This document shows, in pieces, positions 51,178 to 59,070 of a stretch of DNA of 64,000 nt. The stretch lies in contig CBDDDW010000024.1 of assembly GCA_965226805.1 (NCBI GenBank), forward strand, positions 1 through 64,000, read 5' to 3'. This stretch comes from CBDDDW01 sp965226805 (GTDB taxonomy: Bacteria; Chloroflexota; Dehalococcoidia; Lucifugimonadales; JAGWBF01). The notes below the pieces were generated by a model. It did not search any database and was not told where the DNA came from. It worked only from the letters and a program-made list of their open reading frames with translations. Each line of letters begins with the position of its first letter. Positions within the stretch are counted from its first letter, which is position 1. A program made the position numbers and the translations under genes.

Positions 51178-52544
51178 AGTAGAGTCCCAGGAAGTGGTGT
51201 AACAAGAGTAGAGGGTCTGGATGAAGAGAGACCACCACGTCATCCTTAGCGGGCAAAGACGAGCCTGAGAAAGGAGGACAACGGTGGTCAAGGAAAGGAT
51301 GGACCTGCTTGAGCTAATGCGCAAGAGGGGAGTCGACGGTGACGTGGACTTTCTACGAGAGGCACTGAGAGTGCTGGTCGAGGAGATCATGGAGGCTGAT
51401 GTGTCATCGAGGACCGGTGCTGGGTATGGAGAACGCAACCCTGAGCGGGTGACCCAGCGCAACGGGTACCGGTCTCGAGCATGGGACACTCGCGTAGGGA
51501 CCATGGAGTTGCAGATACCCAAGCTGAGGGAGGGGAGCTACTTTCCGAGCCTGCTGGAGCCACGGCGTCGCAGCGAGCGAGCTCTGCTGGCGGTGATCCA
51601 GCAGGCGTATGTGGAGGGTGTATCGACGAGGCGAGTGGATGATCTGGTCAAGGCTCTTGGGTGCGAGGGTATCTCAAAGAGCCAAGTGTCGCGTATCTGC
51701 CAGGAGCTGGACGGGGTGGTGGAGAGCTTCCTGGGTCGGCCGCTGGACGGCGGATCATATCCCTACCTGTGGCTGGACGCACTAACCCAGAAGGTCAGAG
51801 AGGCCGGTAGGATAGTCAACGTCAGCGTGGTGGTGGCGACGGCGGTCAATAGCGAGGGCAAGCGTGAGATCGTTGGGATGGACGTGGGTACCAGTGAAGA
51901 CGGCGCCTTCTGGTTAGCCTTCCTGCGCTCACTGGTCGCCAGGGGCCTCGGCGGGGTGGAACTGGTGGTATCGGACGCTCATCAGGGACTCAGGGATGCC
52001 ATCGCAACTGTCTTCGGTGGGGCCAGTTGGCAGCGGTGCCGCACCCACTTCATGACCAACCTGCTCACTCGGGTCCCCAGGAGCGCTCAGCCCTGGGTGG
52101 CCACCATGGTACGCACCATCTACCAGCAGCCGTCCCCTCAGGAAGTGCATGCCCAACTCGAGCGGGTGATTGCTCAGCTCCAGGACCCGTTCCCACAGGT
52201 CGCCTCTCGACTGGACGAGGCTGGACCCGACGTCCTGGCCTTCTCCAGCTTCCCACTCGCCCACTGGAAGAAGATCTGGTCCAACAACCCCCTGGAGCGT
52301 CTCAACAAGGAGATACGGCGCCGCACCGATGTGGTGGGCATCTTCCCTAACCGCCCAGCTGTCCGTCGCATGGTCGGCGCCGTCCTAGCTGAGCAGCACG
52401 ACGAGTGGGCCGTCGGCCGTCGATACATGACACAGGAGGTAACCACCTCCAACGAAGCTCTACCCAGAGCCGAACTCGCAGAGGCAGCGGCCTAGACAAT
52501 ATCAACCGGATGACGTACTCTTACACCACTCTATGGGACGTGAC
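51178..52544 (+). mobile_element. IS256-type insertion sequence, copy A
   Basis: 1367 bp with one transposase gene. The ends are imperfect inverted repeats sharing GTCCCA...AGTGGTGTAA...GAGTA. It is flanked by the 9-bp target duplication CGCCTGCGC, so insertion is recent and simple. Copy B at 55342-56708 has the same length and the same protein. Confidence 0.92.
51284..52495 (+). CDS. IS256-type (Mutator family) transposase, copy A
   Basis: 403 residues. The Mutator-family DDE core is visible: first Asp in LWLDALTQKVREAG, second Asp in ELVVSDAHQGLRDAI followed by the C-R-T-H-F-x-x-N-L-L signature, and Glu in NNPLERLNKEIRRRTDVVGIFP. The N-terminal G-Y-G-E-R-N-P-E-R-V-T-Q-R-N-G-Y-R motif is typical. 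The start is GTG with AAAGGAGG upstream. Identical in sequence to the copy at 55448. Confidence 0.95.
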   Translation: MVKERMDLLELMRKRGVDGDVDFLREALRVLVEEIMEADVSSRTGAGYGERNPERVTQRNGYRSRAWDTRVGTMELQIPKLREGSYFPSLLEPRRRSERALLAVIQQAYVEGVSTRRVDDLVKALGCEGISKSQVSRICQELDGVVESFLGRPLDGGSYPYLWLDALTQKVREAGRIVNVSVVVATAVNSEGKREIVGMDVGTSEDGAFWLAFLRSLVARGLGGVELVVSDAHQGLRDAIATVFGGASWQRCRTHFMTNLLTRVPRSAQPWVATMVRTIYQQPSPQEVHAQLERVIAQLQDPFPQVASRLDEAGPDVLAFSSFPLAHWKKIWSNNPLERLNKEIRRRTDVVGIFPNRPAVRRMVGAVLAEQHDEWAVGRRYMTQEVTTSNEALPRAELAEAAA

Positions 52545-52669
52545 CGCCTGCGCCTACAATCACAACATCTGTTGTCGCCGCCATTGTTCTCTCCCGGGAT
52601 TCCTCTTATCGTAATGTTAGCTGAATCTCCAGCGTACTTAAACTGCTCGGAACGGGTGGAACCAAGATT

Positions 52670-52725
52670 CCCTCTCCCTTGACGGGAAAGGGGTTGGGGT
52701 GAGGATGAGGGTGAAACTTGTTCCA
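52670..52725 (+). repeat. Inverted intergenic repeat (CCCTCTCCC type)
   Basis: CCCTCTCCCTTGACGGGAAAGGGG followed by TTGGGGTGAGGATGAGGGTG. It is related to the nested hairpin at 19348-19403. It lies between the split oxidoreductase start and the next gene. Confidence 0.5.
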
Positions 52726-52769
52726 GACGGCAGTTAATAACGAGCCGAGATTTGTGTTAAAATGTGTCC

Positions 52770-53210
52770 ATGCAGCAACATGAGCCTATACACTTCGACA
52801 GACATGGAGCTTCCTTTAACCTAAACCTTGCCCTCGCCATTGCGGTTGCTGTAATCGGGATCTGGCTCAATGAGGTTATAGTCATTATCGGGCTGGGTTT
52901 CGCCGCATTCGCCTGGTTGACGACACCTTCTATATATACCATCTACGTTGACCGGCTGCTGATATCCTACGGACGCCCGCGGGTACGCCACGTGCCGTTC
53001 CGTGAGATTGCACAGGCCCAGCCGGTGGCTTTGCCTTTCGGCAGCAGGTTGCTGATACGCTTGCGAAGCGGCCGTCGCTTCCTTATCCAGCCCAGCGACG
53101 TAGAGGAATTTAGCAGCAAGTTCATGGGAGCCCTAGAGTCGTTCAACCTGGAGCACGGTGGCGAGGGACGGATAGTAGACGTGGAGGGACCGCCCAGCGA
53201 AGAGAGCTGA
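52770..53210 (+). CDS. Membrane protein with a PH-like C-terminal domain, unknown function
   Basis: 146 residues from ATG 52770 (GTG 52764 possible). Two adjacent hydrophobic segments (about residues 18-55) form a hairpin; the rest is a soluble domain with YVDRLLISYGRPRVRHVPF and LLIRLRSGRRFLIQPSD, resembling bacterial PH-domain proteins. No good ribosome-binding site; TTAAAAT just upstream could be a -10, so the transcript may be nearly leaderless. No family assigned with confidence. Confidence 0.6.
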   Translation: MQQHEPIHFDRHGASFNLNLALAIAVAVIGIWLNEVIVIIGLGFAAFAWLTTPSIYTIYVDRLLISYGRPRVRHVPFREIAQAQPVALPFGSRLLIRLRSGRRFLIQPSDVEEFSSKFMGALESFNLEHGGEGRIVDVEGPPSEES

Positions 53211-53306
53211 TCGGCCAGGCCCATTCCGCGGCGGAGACAGTTCATCCACGGCGTAGGCGCCAAGCGTCTCTACGGCGGCCCGGGGGATCATACACTCCGT
53301 TTGCCC

Positions 53307-54032
53307 TTACATTGCCGGGGTTTGTCTGTCCCACCTTTCCTTGATTTCAAAATACACTAAAGTAGCCCCAATATAAGCAATCGGCATCACCGCCGCCGTC
53401 GCTCCAATGGCGGCCACATTGGCCGCCGTGGGACTGAATGCCAGGATGATGGCCACTGGTATGAAAAGCGCCACTATTAACACAAAGCCCATCACAACGA
53501 AGACGACTCCAACTCCCAACAACCGCCACCGGCTGCCCGCTACCAGTTCTTTGCTGCGTTCGAGTGACCCCAACGGCCCTTTCCCCTCCAGCATCACAGC
53601 CCACGGATAGAAATACCAGCTGACCAGCACGTAGAAGAACAATGGAATGCCTACGATAATCAGCATAAGCGCGACACACAGCATCAGCGTTAAGCTGAAG
53701 ACTATCCAAGCCAAGAGCAACGTCCAGAACCTGTTCCCGGCGTCCCTATAGGACTCGACGAAAGAGGTCCCCCGCGCCACGGCGTTCATCATTGCCGGGA
53801 TTGCCAGGACGGTTAGAACAATCGCTGAAAGTATGCCGATGATGGAGACTGCCAGGTTCAGAATCAGGGGAAGTGGTGCAGCCCCAATAATCTCAACGAT
53901 CAGGAACGGAATCTGCGGTGCCAGGGCGATCATGAAGAACAGCCAGAATCTCTCCCTATACACTCGAAAGGTCTCGCTAATCAGCTCGCCCAGGTCCCTG
54001 GGTGCGTGGGCGGCGGGGCGCGGCGAGTTCAA
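53307..54032 (-). CDS. Multi-pass membrane protein, unknown function, abutting an IS
   Basis: 241 residues with about five membrane segments, and the pattern L-G-E-L-I-S-E-T-F-R-V-Y-R at the N-terminus and SLERSKELVAGSRWRLLG in the middle, seen in uncharacterised integral membrane proteins (glycerophosphoryl diester phosphodiesterase membrane-domain-like). The predicted TTG start at 54032 lies inside the terminal repeat of the neighbouring IS3 element (54029-55341), so the native start or promoter was probably displaced by the insertion. The start is therefore uncertain. Confidence 0.6.
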   Translation of the reverse strand: MNSPRPAAHAPRDLGELISETFRVYRERFWLFFMIALAPQIPFLIVEIIGAAPLPLILNLAVSIIGILSAIVLTVLAIPAMMNAVARGTSFVESYRDAGNRFWTLLLAWIVFSLTLMLCVALMLIIVGIPLFFYVLVSWYFYPWAVMLEGKGPLGSLERSKELVAGSRWRLLGVGVVFVVMGFVLIVALFIPVAIILAFSPTAANVAAIGATAAVMPIAYIGATLVYFEIKERWDRQTPAM

Positions 54033-54045
54033 GTGGACCCCATCA

Positions 54046-54981
54046 TCAGGACAGCGGTGAGGCTAAAATAAGAGAGTCTACCGCTGGGGTGTCTCGTAAA
54101 CCTTCATCCGATTGTAAGGCTTGTGGATGTTCCAGTAAACACCTTTGTGGGCTCACTGCATGGAACACCTGACCCGGTGACCGATAGCCCAGGGCTTGAT
54201 GGGGCCGCTCTTGGTTGTAGAAGGCCAGATAAGCCCCAATCCCTTTTCTGGCCTCAGTCCCATTTTGGTATGCCTTCAGGTACACCTCCTCGTACTTGAT
54301 GCTGCGCCACAGCCGTTCCACGAAGACGTTGTCCATGCACCGGCCCCTGCCGTCCATGCTCACTTGAACGCCTTGCGCCAGCAGCATGCTGGTGAAGGCC
54401 TCGCTGGTGAACTGGCTGCCCTGGTCGGTGTTGAAGATCTGTGGCCGACCCTTGCTCAAGGCCTCTTCCAGAGCCGCAACACAGAAGTCTACCTCCAGGG
54501 TGTTGGACAGCCGCCAGGCCAGCACGTAGCGGCTGTGCCAGTCCATGATGGCCATCAAGTAGAGGAAACCCCGAGCCATGGGTATGTAGGTGATGTCGGT
54601 GGCCCACACCTGGTTGACCCGGTTGATCTCCAGCCCCCTGAGCAAGTACGGATAGACCTTATGCCCTGGGTTTGGCTTGGTGGTGTTGGGACGCCGGTAG
54701 ATGGCCTCCAGGCCTATCAGCTGCATCAGCCGGCGGACCCGCTTGCGGTTGACCTGGTGTCCGTGATTTCTGCGCCAGGCAGTCATCCTTCTGGAGCCGT
54801 AGAAAGGTGTCTTCAGGTACTGTTGGTCTATGAGGGCCATCAACTCCATGTCCTCGGCGCCGGCCTCGGTTGGCAGGTAGTACAACGAGGAGCGGCTGAT
54901 ACCCAGCAAGGCGCACTGGCGCACCAGAGACAGCTTCGGTTCTTCTCGGTCAATCATGGCCCGGCGTTGGGACCGGCTCAC
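54046..54981 (-). CDS. IS3-family transposase OrfB
   Basis: 311 residues. HTH_21-like N-terminus (LLGISRSSLYYLP) and rve integrase core with triad segments VWATDITYIP, FNTDQGSQFTSEAF and ERLWRSIKYEEVY, then YNQERPHQALGYRSP. GTG 54981 overlaps the OrfA stop (GTGA). Looks complete and potentially active. Confidence 0.93.
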   Translation of the reverse strand: MSRSQRRAMIDREEPKLSLVRQCALLGISRSSLYYLPTEAGAEDMELMALIDQQYLKTPFYGSRRMTAWRRNHGHQVNRKRVRRLMQLIGLEAIYRRPNTTKPNPGHKVYPYLLRGLEINRVNQVWATDITYIPMARGFLYLMAIMDWHSRYVLAWRLSNTLEVDFCVAALEEALSKGRPQIFNTDQGSQFTSEAFTSMLLAQGVQVSMDGRGRCMDNVFVERLWRSIKYEEVYLKAYQNGTEARKGIGAYLAFYNQERPHQALGYRSPGQVFHAVSPQRCLLEHPQALQSDEGLRDTPAVDSLILASPLS

Positions 54982-55262
54982 AACCCGAAGCTCCGTGACA
55001 AAAAATCCCGTTCCACCTTGAGCTGCCCAATCTGTTGGTAGAGCTGGGCAGTGAGGACCTCTTGGTCCTTCTCCTGGCGTCCAGCACCATTTTCAAAGAG
55101 GTGCGGCGCCCCCTGAGTCAAGGCCTTCTTCCAGGCATGGATCTGGCTCGGGTGGACTTCAAACCGGCTGGCCAGCTCTGCAATGGTGTGCTCCCCCTGG
55201 AGCGCGGCCAAAGCCACTTTGCCCTTGAAGACTGGGCTGTGCTTCTTACGTGTTTGCTTCAT
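54978..55262 (-). CDS. IS3-family transposase OrfA
   Basis: 94 residues, a Tnp_1 helix-turn-helix protein: KKHSPVFKGKVALAALQGEH, FEVHPSQIHAWKKALTQGA and a C-terminal helical QIGQLKVERDFLSRS. Partner of the OrfB downstream, coupled by a GTGA overlap. ATG 55262 preceded by AAGGAG. Confidence 0.9.
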   Translation of the reverse strand: MKQTRKKHSPVFKGKVALAALQGEHTIAELASRFEVHPSQIHAWKKALTQGAPHLFENGAGRQEKDQEVLTAQLYQQIGQLKVERDFLSRSFGL

Positions 55263-55341
55263 GTCCTGCTCCTTCTTTCCGTCCTATTTTAGGAGCGGGA
55301 CTCTCTCTTAGCCACCTGTCCAAATTTTGGGGACCACCTCA

Positions 55342-56708
55342 AGTAGAGTCCCAGGAAGTGGTGTAACAAGAGTAGAGGGTCTGGATGAAGAGAGACCACC
55401 ACGTCATCCTTAGCGGGCAAAGACGAGCCTGAGAAAGGAGGACAACGGTGGTCAAGGAAAGGATGGACCTGCTTGAGCTAATGCGCAAGAGGGGAGTCGA
55501 CGGTGACGTGGACTTTCTACGAGAGGCACTGAGAGTGCTGGTCGAGGAGATCATGGAGGCTGATGTGTCATCGAGGACCGGTGCTGGGTATGGAGAACGC
55601 AACCCTGAGCGGGTGACCCAGCGCAACGGGTACCGGTCTCGAGCATGGGACACTCGCGTAGGGACCATGGAGTTGCAGATACCCAAGCTGAGGGAGGGGA
55701 GCTACTTTCCGAGCCTGCTGGAGCCACGGCGTCGCAGCGAGCGAGCTCTGCTGGCGGTGATCCAGCAGGCGTATGTGGAGGGTGTATCGACGAGGCGAGT
55801 GGATGATCTGGTCAAGGCTCTTGGGTGCGAGGGTATCTCAAAGAGCCAAGTGTCGCGTATCTGCCAGGAGCTGGACGGGGTGGTGGAGAGCTTCCTGGGT
55901 CGGCCGCTGGACGGCGGATCATATCCCTACCTGTGGCTGGACGCACTAACCCAGAAGGTCAGAGAGGCCGGTAGGATAGTCAACGTCAGCGTGGTGGTGG
56001 CGACGGCGGTCAATAGCGAGGGCAAGCGTGAGATCGTTGGGATGGACGTGGGTACCAGTGAAGACGGCGCCTTCTGGTTAGCCTTCCTGCGCTCACTGGT
56101 CGCCAGGGGCCTCGGCGGGGTGGAACTGGTGGTATCGGACGCTCATCAGGGACTCAGGGATGCCATCGCAACTGTCTTCGGTGGGGCCAGTTGGCAGCGG
56201 TGCCGCACCCACTTCATGACCAACCTGCTCACTCGGGTCCCCAGGAGCGCTCAGCCCTGGGTGGCCACCATGGTACGCACCATCTACCAGCAGCCGTCCC
56301 CTCAGGAAGTGCATGCCCAACTCGAGCGGGTGATTGCTCAGCTCCAGGACCCGTTCCCACAGGTCGCCTCTCGACTGGACGAGGCTGGACCCGACGTCCT
56401 GGCCTTCTCCAGCTTCCCACTCGCCCACTGGAAGAAGATCTGGTCCAACAACCCCCTGGAGCGTCTCAACAAGGAGATACGGCGCCGCACCGATGTGGTG
56501 GGCATCTTCCCTAACCGCCCAGCTGTCCGTCGCATGGTCGGCGCCGTCCTAGCTGAGCAGCACGACGAGTGGGCCGTCGGCCGTCGATACATGACACAGG
56601 AGGTAACCACCTCCAACGAAGCTCTACCCAGAGCCGAACTCGCAGAGGCAGCGGCCTAGACAATATCAACAGGATGACGTACTCTTACACCACTCTATGG
56701 GACGTGAC
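55342..56708 (+). mobile_element. IS256-type insertion sequence, copy B
   Basis: The same 1367-bp length and ends as copy A. The flanking nonamers (ACCACCTCA and CCTGATCCT) differ, so there is no target duplication. The left neighbour is the second-type IS3 end, the right neighbour a fragment of the first-type IS3 element cut within OrfA. This points to a deletion or recombination that used the element. Confidence 0.9.
55448..56659 (+). CDS. IS256-type (Mutator family) transposase, copy B
   Basis: 403 residues, the same protein sequence as at 51284-52495, with an intact DDE core (LWLDALTQK, VVSDAHQGLR, NPLERLNKEI). GTG start with AAAGGAGG upstream. Complete, so the copy may still transpose. 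Confidence 0.95.
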   Translation: MVKERMDLLELMRKRGVDGDVDFLREALRVLVEEIMEADVSSRTGAGYGERNPERVTQRNGYRSRAWDTRVGTMELQIPKLREGSYFPSLLEPRRRSERALLAVIQQAYVEGVSTRRVDDLVKALGCEGISKSQVSRICQELDGVVESFLGRPLDGGSYPYLWLDALTQKVREAGRIVNVSVVVATAVNSEGKREIVGMDVGTSEDGAFWLAFLRSLVARGLGGVELVVSDAHQGLRDAIATVFGGASWQRCRTHFMTNLLTRVPRSAQPWVATMVRTIYQQPSPQEVHAQLERVIAQLQDPFPQVASRLDEAGPDVLAFSSFPLAHWKKIWSNNPLERLNKEIRRRTDVVGIFPNRPAVRRMVGAVLAEQHDEWAVGRRYMTQEVTTSNEALPRAELAEAAA

Positions 56709-56842
56709 CCTGATCCTCTACCTGGGTCATCAATGACTCCTTTCACTTAGGGTTAATCTACCCCTCTGAAGGAGCCTCTACCACCCCCAACCTCTTCGGT
56801 TTTCTAGGCCTCAATAGTGTCCAATTGCGCTGACACCCTACA
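56709..56842 (-). mobile_element. Left-end remnant of the first-type IS3 element
   Basis: 134 bases corresponding to 7175-7308 of copy 2: the first OrfA codons, its AAGGAG ribosome-binding site and the terminal repeat ending at TGTAGGG (minus strand). The rest of the element is replaced by IS256-type copy B. The remnant abuts and truncates rpsU. Confidence 0.88.
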
Positions 56843-56983
56843 CTCACGGGCAGCCTCGCCTTTGGAGACAAAGAAACGCTTCCTCTTAACTCCGCGCAAT
56901 AGGCCGGACTTCTGAACTGCAGTATTGAAACGCTTGAGAAGGCTGTCTTGAGTCTCGCCTTCGCGTAATGTCACTTCAGACAA
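56804..56983 (-). pseudogene. rpsU: Ribosomal protein bS21, C-terminus replaced by IS sequence
   Basis: From TTG 56983 (AAAGGA upstream) the frame reads MSEVTLREGETQDSLLKRF, then the bS21 core KSGLLRGVKRKRFFVSKGEAARE. At 56843 it enters the IS3-type remnant, adding 12 foreign residues (CRVSAQLDTIEA) before a stop at 56804. Normal bS21 continues with a basic Lys/Arg tail, which is lost. The protein sits on the 30S platform and helps initiation. Whether this truncated form works, or another copy exists, cannot be seen. It lies downstream of two RRM genes, an arrangement also known in cyanobacteria. Confidence 0.85.
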
Positions 56984-57108
56984 TGTTTTTCCTTTCTCTG
57001 GGTCTTCACCACGCACTGCTCCACAAACTCCTTCTGCCTGTTACAGTAGGGAGTATGCGTCGCCCGGCGTGAGTCAGCTTAGTTTCTGGCGAGCTTTAGA
57101 GTCATATA

Positions 57109-57561
57109 CTAACGAGAACCTCGACCGCCACGTCTACTGCGAGAGCCACCGCGCCCACCACCACTGGTTCCAGGTCCTCTGACACTAGGGCCTCCGGACC
57201 TTGGGCTATTGCGGCTAACAAACCTTCCTCCATCTCGGTTCCCAAACCCTCCGCCGCCGGCAAAGCTACGTTCCGGTCGGAGCCGGTCCCCGTTGACCGT
57301 TACGGCGCCCTCTTGTCGAGGGCGGGCCTCAGTGACCGTGAGGGTGCGTGATGGTTGGTGAAATATCTGTCCGTCAAGGGCTTTGATGGCTGCTTTTGCC
57401 TGGACGCTCGAGGGCATCTCGATAAACGCGAAGCCTTTAGAGCGGTGGGTATCACGGTTAAGAATGATGGCCACTGAATCCACTTGGCCGTGGGTAGTAA
57501 ACATTTCTCTTACATCCCCTTCGGTGAATTCGTGCTGGAGATTTCCCACGTATATCCTCAA
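57109..57561 (-). CDS. RRM RNA-binding protein with Gly/Arg-rich tail
   Basis: 150 residues from TTG 57561, chosen because AGGAGG lies 6 bases upstream and the RRM begins at once; a longer reading from 57663 has no ribosome-binding site. RNP2 is LRIYVGNL and RNP1 KGFAFIEM, with an aromatic pair for RNA stacking. After about residue 90 the tail is rich in Gly, Arg and Ser (GGGFGNRDGG, GGRGGSRSRRGGRGSR), like cold-induced Rbp proteins. Likely binds single-stranded RNA. Neighbours are a second RRM gene and rpsU. Confidence 0.9.
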   Translation of the reverse strand: MRIYVGNLQHEFTEGDVREMFTTHGQVDSVAIILNRDTHRSKGFAFIEMPSSVQAKAAIKALDGQIFHQPSRTLTVTEARPRQEGAVTVNGDRLRPERSFAGGGGFGNRDGGRFVSRNSPRSGGPSVRGPGTSGGGRGGSRSRRGGRGSR

Positions 57562-57861
57562 AAATTCCTCCTGGTGGTTTCCCGCTCTGGGGATTTCCCG
57601 TTGAGGGACGATTGGTCTATCCGACCGGAACGATGGGACATACACGCCGTCCTCGGTATTCAATGGTGCATCGCCGACTTTAGATCAGTTAGGTTAACGC
57701 CGCTACTAAAGGACCAGCCGGGAAACTGGTGTGCCGCCACAAGCCAGGTTGCTGGGGGTGGCATAAGTATTCCGGGTATATTTAGAACGGCTTGTCCCTA
57801 GCCTAAAAAGGATAGCCCCTCTCGGCTGTGTGCGCCAGGCGAACATCAAATCACATTGCTT

Positions 57862-58152
57862 CTAACGAGGGCCTCGGCCACCTCCGCCACCACCACCAAA
57901 GCTCCGGTCCTGTCGAGGTCGGGCCTCATTGACCGTTATAGCGCGTCCGGTGAATTCCTTGCCGTTGAGTGCTTCGATAGCAGCCTGAGCTTCTGTGTTG
58001 GTCGGCATTTCAACAAAGCCAAACCCTTTCGGGCGGCCTGTGTCACGGTCCTGTATCAATGAAACCTCTTGCACTTGGCCGTAGGCTTCGAAAGCCTCAC
58101 GGATCTCCTGTTCGCTCGTTTCAAACCCAAAATTACCTACGTAAATCCTCAA
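57862..58152 (-). CDS. RRM RNA-binding protein
   Basis: 96 residues from TTG 58152, preceded by AGGAG at about 11 bases; the longer ORF from 58251 runs through a strong hairpin and is unlikely. RNP2 LRIYVGNF, RNP1 KGFGFVEM, helix EIREAFEAYGQVQEV. The short tail GGGGGGGRGPR is glycine-rich. Probably a cold-shock-type RNA chaperone related to the protein at 57109-57561. Confidence 0.9.
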   Translation of the reverse strand: MRIYVGNFGFETSEQEIREAFEAYGQVQEVSLIQDRDTGRPKGFGFVEMPTNTEAQAAIEALNGKEFTGRAITVNEARPRQDRSFGGGGGGGRGPR

Positions 58153-58215
58153 TTCCTTTTCATCTCCTATATATTGAATAGCTTGGTTGGCGGGAGTTGA
58201 CTGCCGACCCCTTGG

Positions 58216-58246
58216 TACGGAGGGGGCGAAGATCGCCCCCTCCGTA
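58216..58246 (-). terminator. 14-bp perfect hairpin between the zinc-ribbon and RRM genes
   Basis: Stem TACGGAGGGGGCGA (58216-58229) with TCGCCCCCTCCGTA (58233-58246) and a 3-base loop, 15 bases after the zinc-ribbon stop on the minus strand. No U-tract follows, so it could be a processing or stability element, or part of the RRM leader, rather than a terminator. Confidence 0.5.
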
Positions 58247-58260
58247 ATCATGCTATCCGG

Positions 58261-58569
58261 TTACCAGCTTGATCGTCCGGATGTCCGCTGTTTGCTGAAG
58301 CAATCGCTGCAGTAAACCGGGCGGTCGCCTCGGGGCTGGAAGGGAACTGTGGCATCCTTGCCACATTCTGCGCAGACCACTGTATGCATTTCGCGCGGGC
58401 CCTGGCTATAGCCACCGTTTCGCTCGCCGCGTCGCGCCTGACGGCACGAATAGCAGCGCTTGGGCTCGTTGGTGAAACCCTTCTCCGCATGGAACGACTG
58501 ATCGTCCGCGGTGAAGGTAAACGGTTGCCCGCAGTCCTGGCACGTAAGGGTCTTGTCCTCGTAACTCAT
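58261..58569 (-). CDS. Zinc-ribbon domain protein
   Basis: 102 residues with two treble-clef/ribbon units: TLTCQDCGQPFTFTADDQSFH...GFTNEPKRCYSCRQAR and VVCAECGKDATVPFQP...PVYCSDCFSKQR. Four C-x-x-C pairs could hold two zinc ions. This is the 'probable zinc-binding' plus CxxC-x17-CxxC family often found near RRM and cold-shock genes in Chloroflexota. AAAGGAG precedes the ATG. Role unknown. Confidence 0.88.
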   Translation of the reverse strand: MSYEDKTLTCQDCGQPFTFTADDQSFHAEKGFTNEPKRCYSCRQARRGERNGGYSQGPREMHTVVCAECGKDATVPFQPRGDRPVYCSDCFSKQRTSGRSSW

Positions 58570-59070
58570 CGGTGAACTCCTTTCTCACAATAGTTGGCAG
58601 GGGCTTGGTCACCGATACAGAGAACGCCTAAGAGAGTCCGGTGGGCAAGCTCAGACTCTATACAGAGTCCGCGGGGGGCACAAAAGACGCAATGAGGAAT
58701 CAGATGTAGGGGTTCAAACATCTACCACTCGGCTAGATCATACCACAAACATTAAAGGATTGCTTGCGTGGTTAAGGCTCATTTTATAGTGGCGCCTGAG
58801 TTCTTGGAGGGTTTAAGCCGATATTTCCCAGATGGAATCCAGTGCTTTCATAAACACACCATCCTGAGACAGTCCAGACTATAAGATCGCCTGCTGAAGT
58901 TGTCAACTGCCACCAACCGCGCTAATATCACTTCATCTAGAGAAACAGGGTCTCCAAACCACTGGGAAAGGCTCTAAACGGATTATTCAGACCGAACCTC
59001 ACGCTGCAAGTCGCGCACCTTGCTCAGGGCAGCCTCGATATGATCACGATTCCCTAACAGACACATGCTC
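58570..59070 (-). other. Long leader/intergenic region upstream of the zinc-ribbon gene
   Basis: About 500 bases. On the minus strand an extended -10 (TGGTATGAT, about 58737-58745) could start a leader of roughly 165 bases with a hairpin GACTCT-gtat-AGAGTC (near 58650), in keeping with the long structured leaders of cold-shock genes. Beyond it lies a short open frame at 58983-59066. Confidence 0.4.
58983..59066 (-). pseudogene. Possible C-terminal coding fragment beside the IS1380 element
   Basis: A 27-codon open frame (GNRDHIEAALSKVRDLQREV, then RSE and a stop) with protein-like helical character. It ends at TAA 58983. It is adjacent to the IS1380-type transposase gene and may be the tail of a gene cut by that insertion. 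Too short to assign. Confidence 0.25.

Larger units (their letters stand above)
50087..52584 (-). pseudogene. FAD-dependent oxidoreductase (DAO family) split by an IS256-type insertion
   Basis: The gene is in two parts. The C-terminal part (51177-50087) reads GVVGCATAYLLARKGVKV, SGFAAGLLNPRYGHD and ends EALSPGRFLRT. The N-terminal part (52584-52545) reads MAATTDVVIVGAG, with GGGAGAG before its ATG. Between them lies the IS256-type element 51178-52544, flanked on both sides by CGCCTGCGC (51169-51177 and 52545-52553). Removing the IS and one 9-mer restores the FAD-binding G-x-G-x-x-G and a full glycine/D-amino-acid-oxidase-type protein of about 376 residues. As sequenced, it is inactive. Confidence 0.93.
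54029..55341 (-). mobile_element. IS3-family element (second type)
   Basis: About 1313 bp with two overlapping ORFs. The ends are imperfect inverted repeats: TGAGGTGGTCCCC...GGACAG (left, minus strand) and TCAAGTGGACCCC...GGACAG (right). It is distinct from the 2522/5770 elements. Its left end is directly abutted by IS256-type copy B (from 55342), so no target duplication can be read. Confidence 0.8.
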
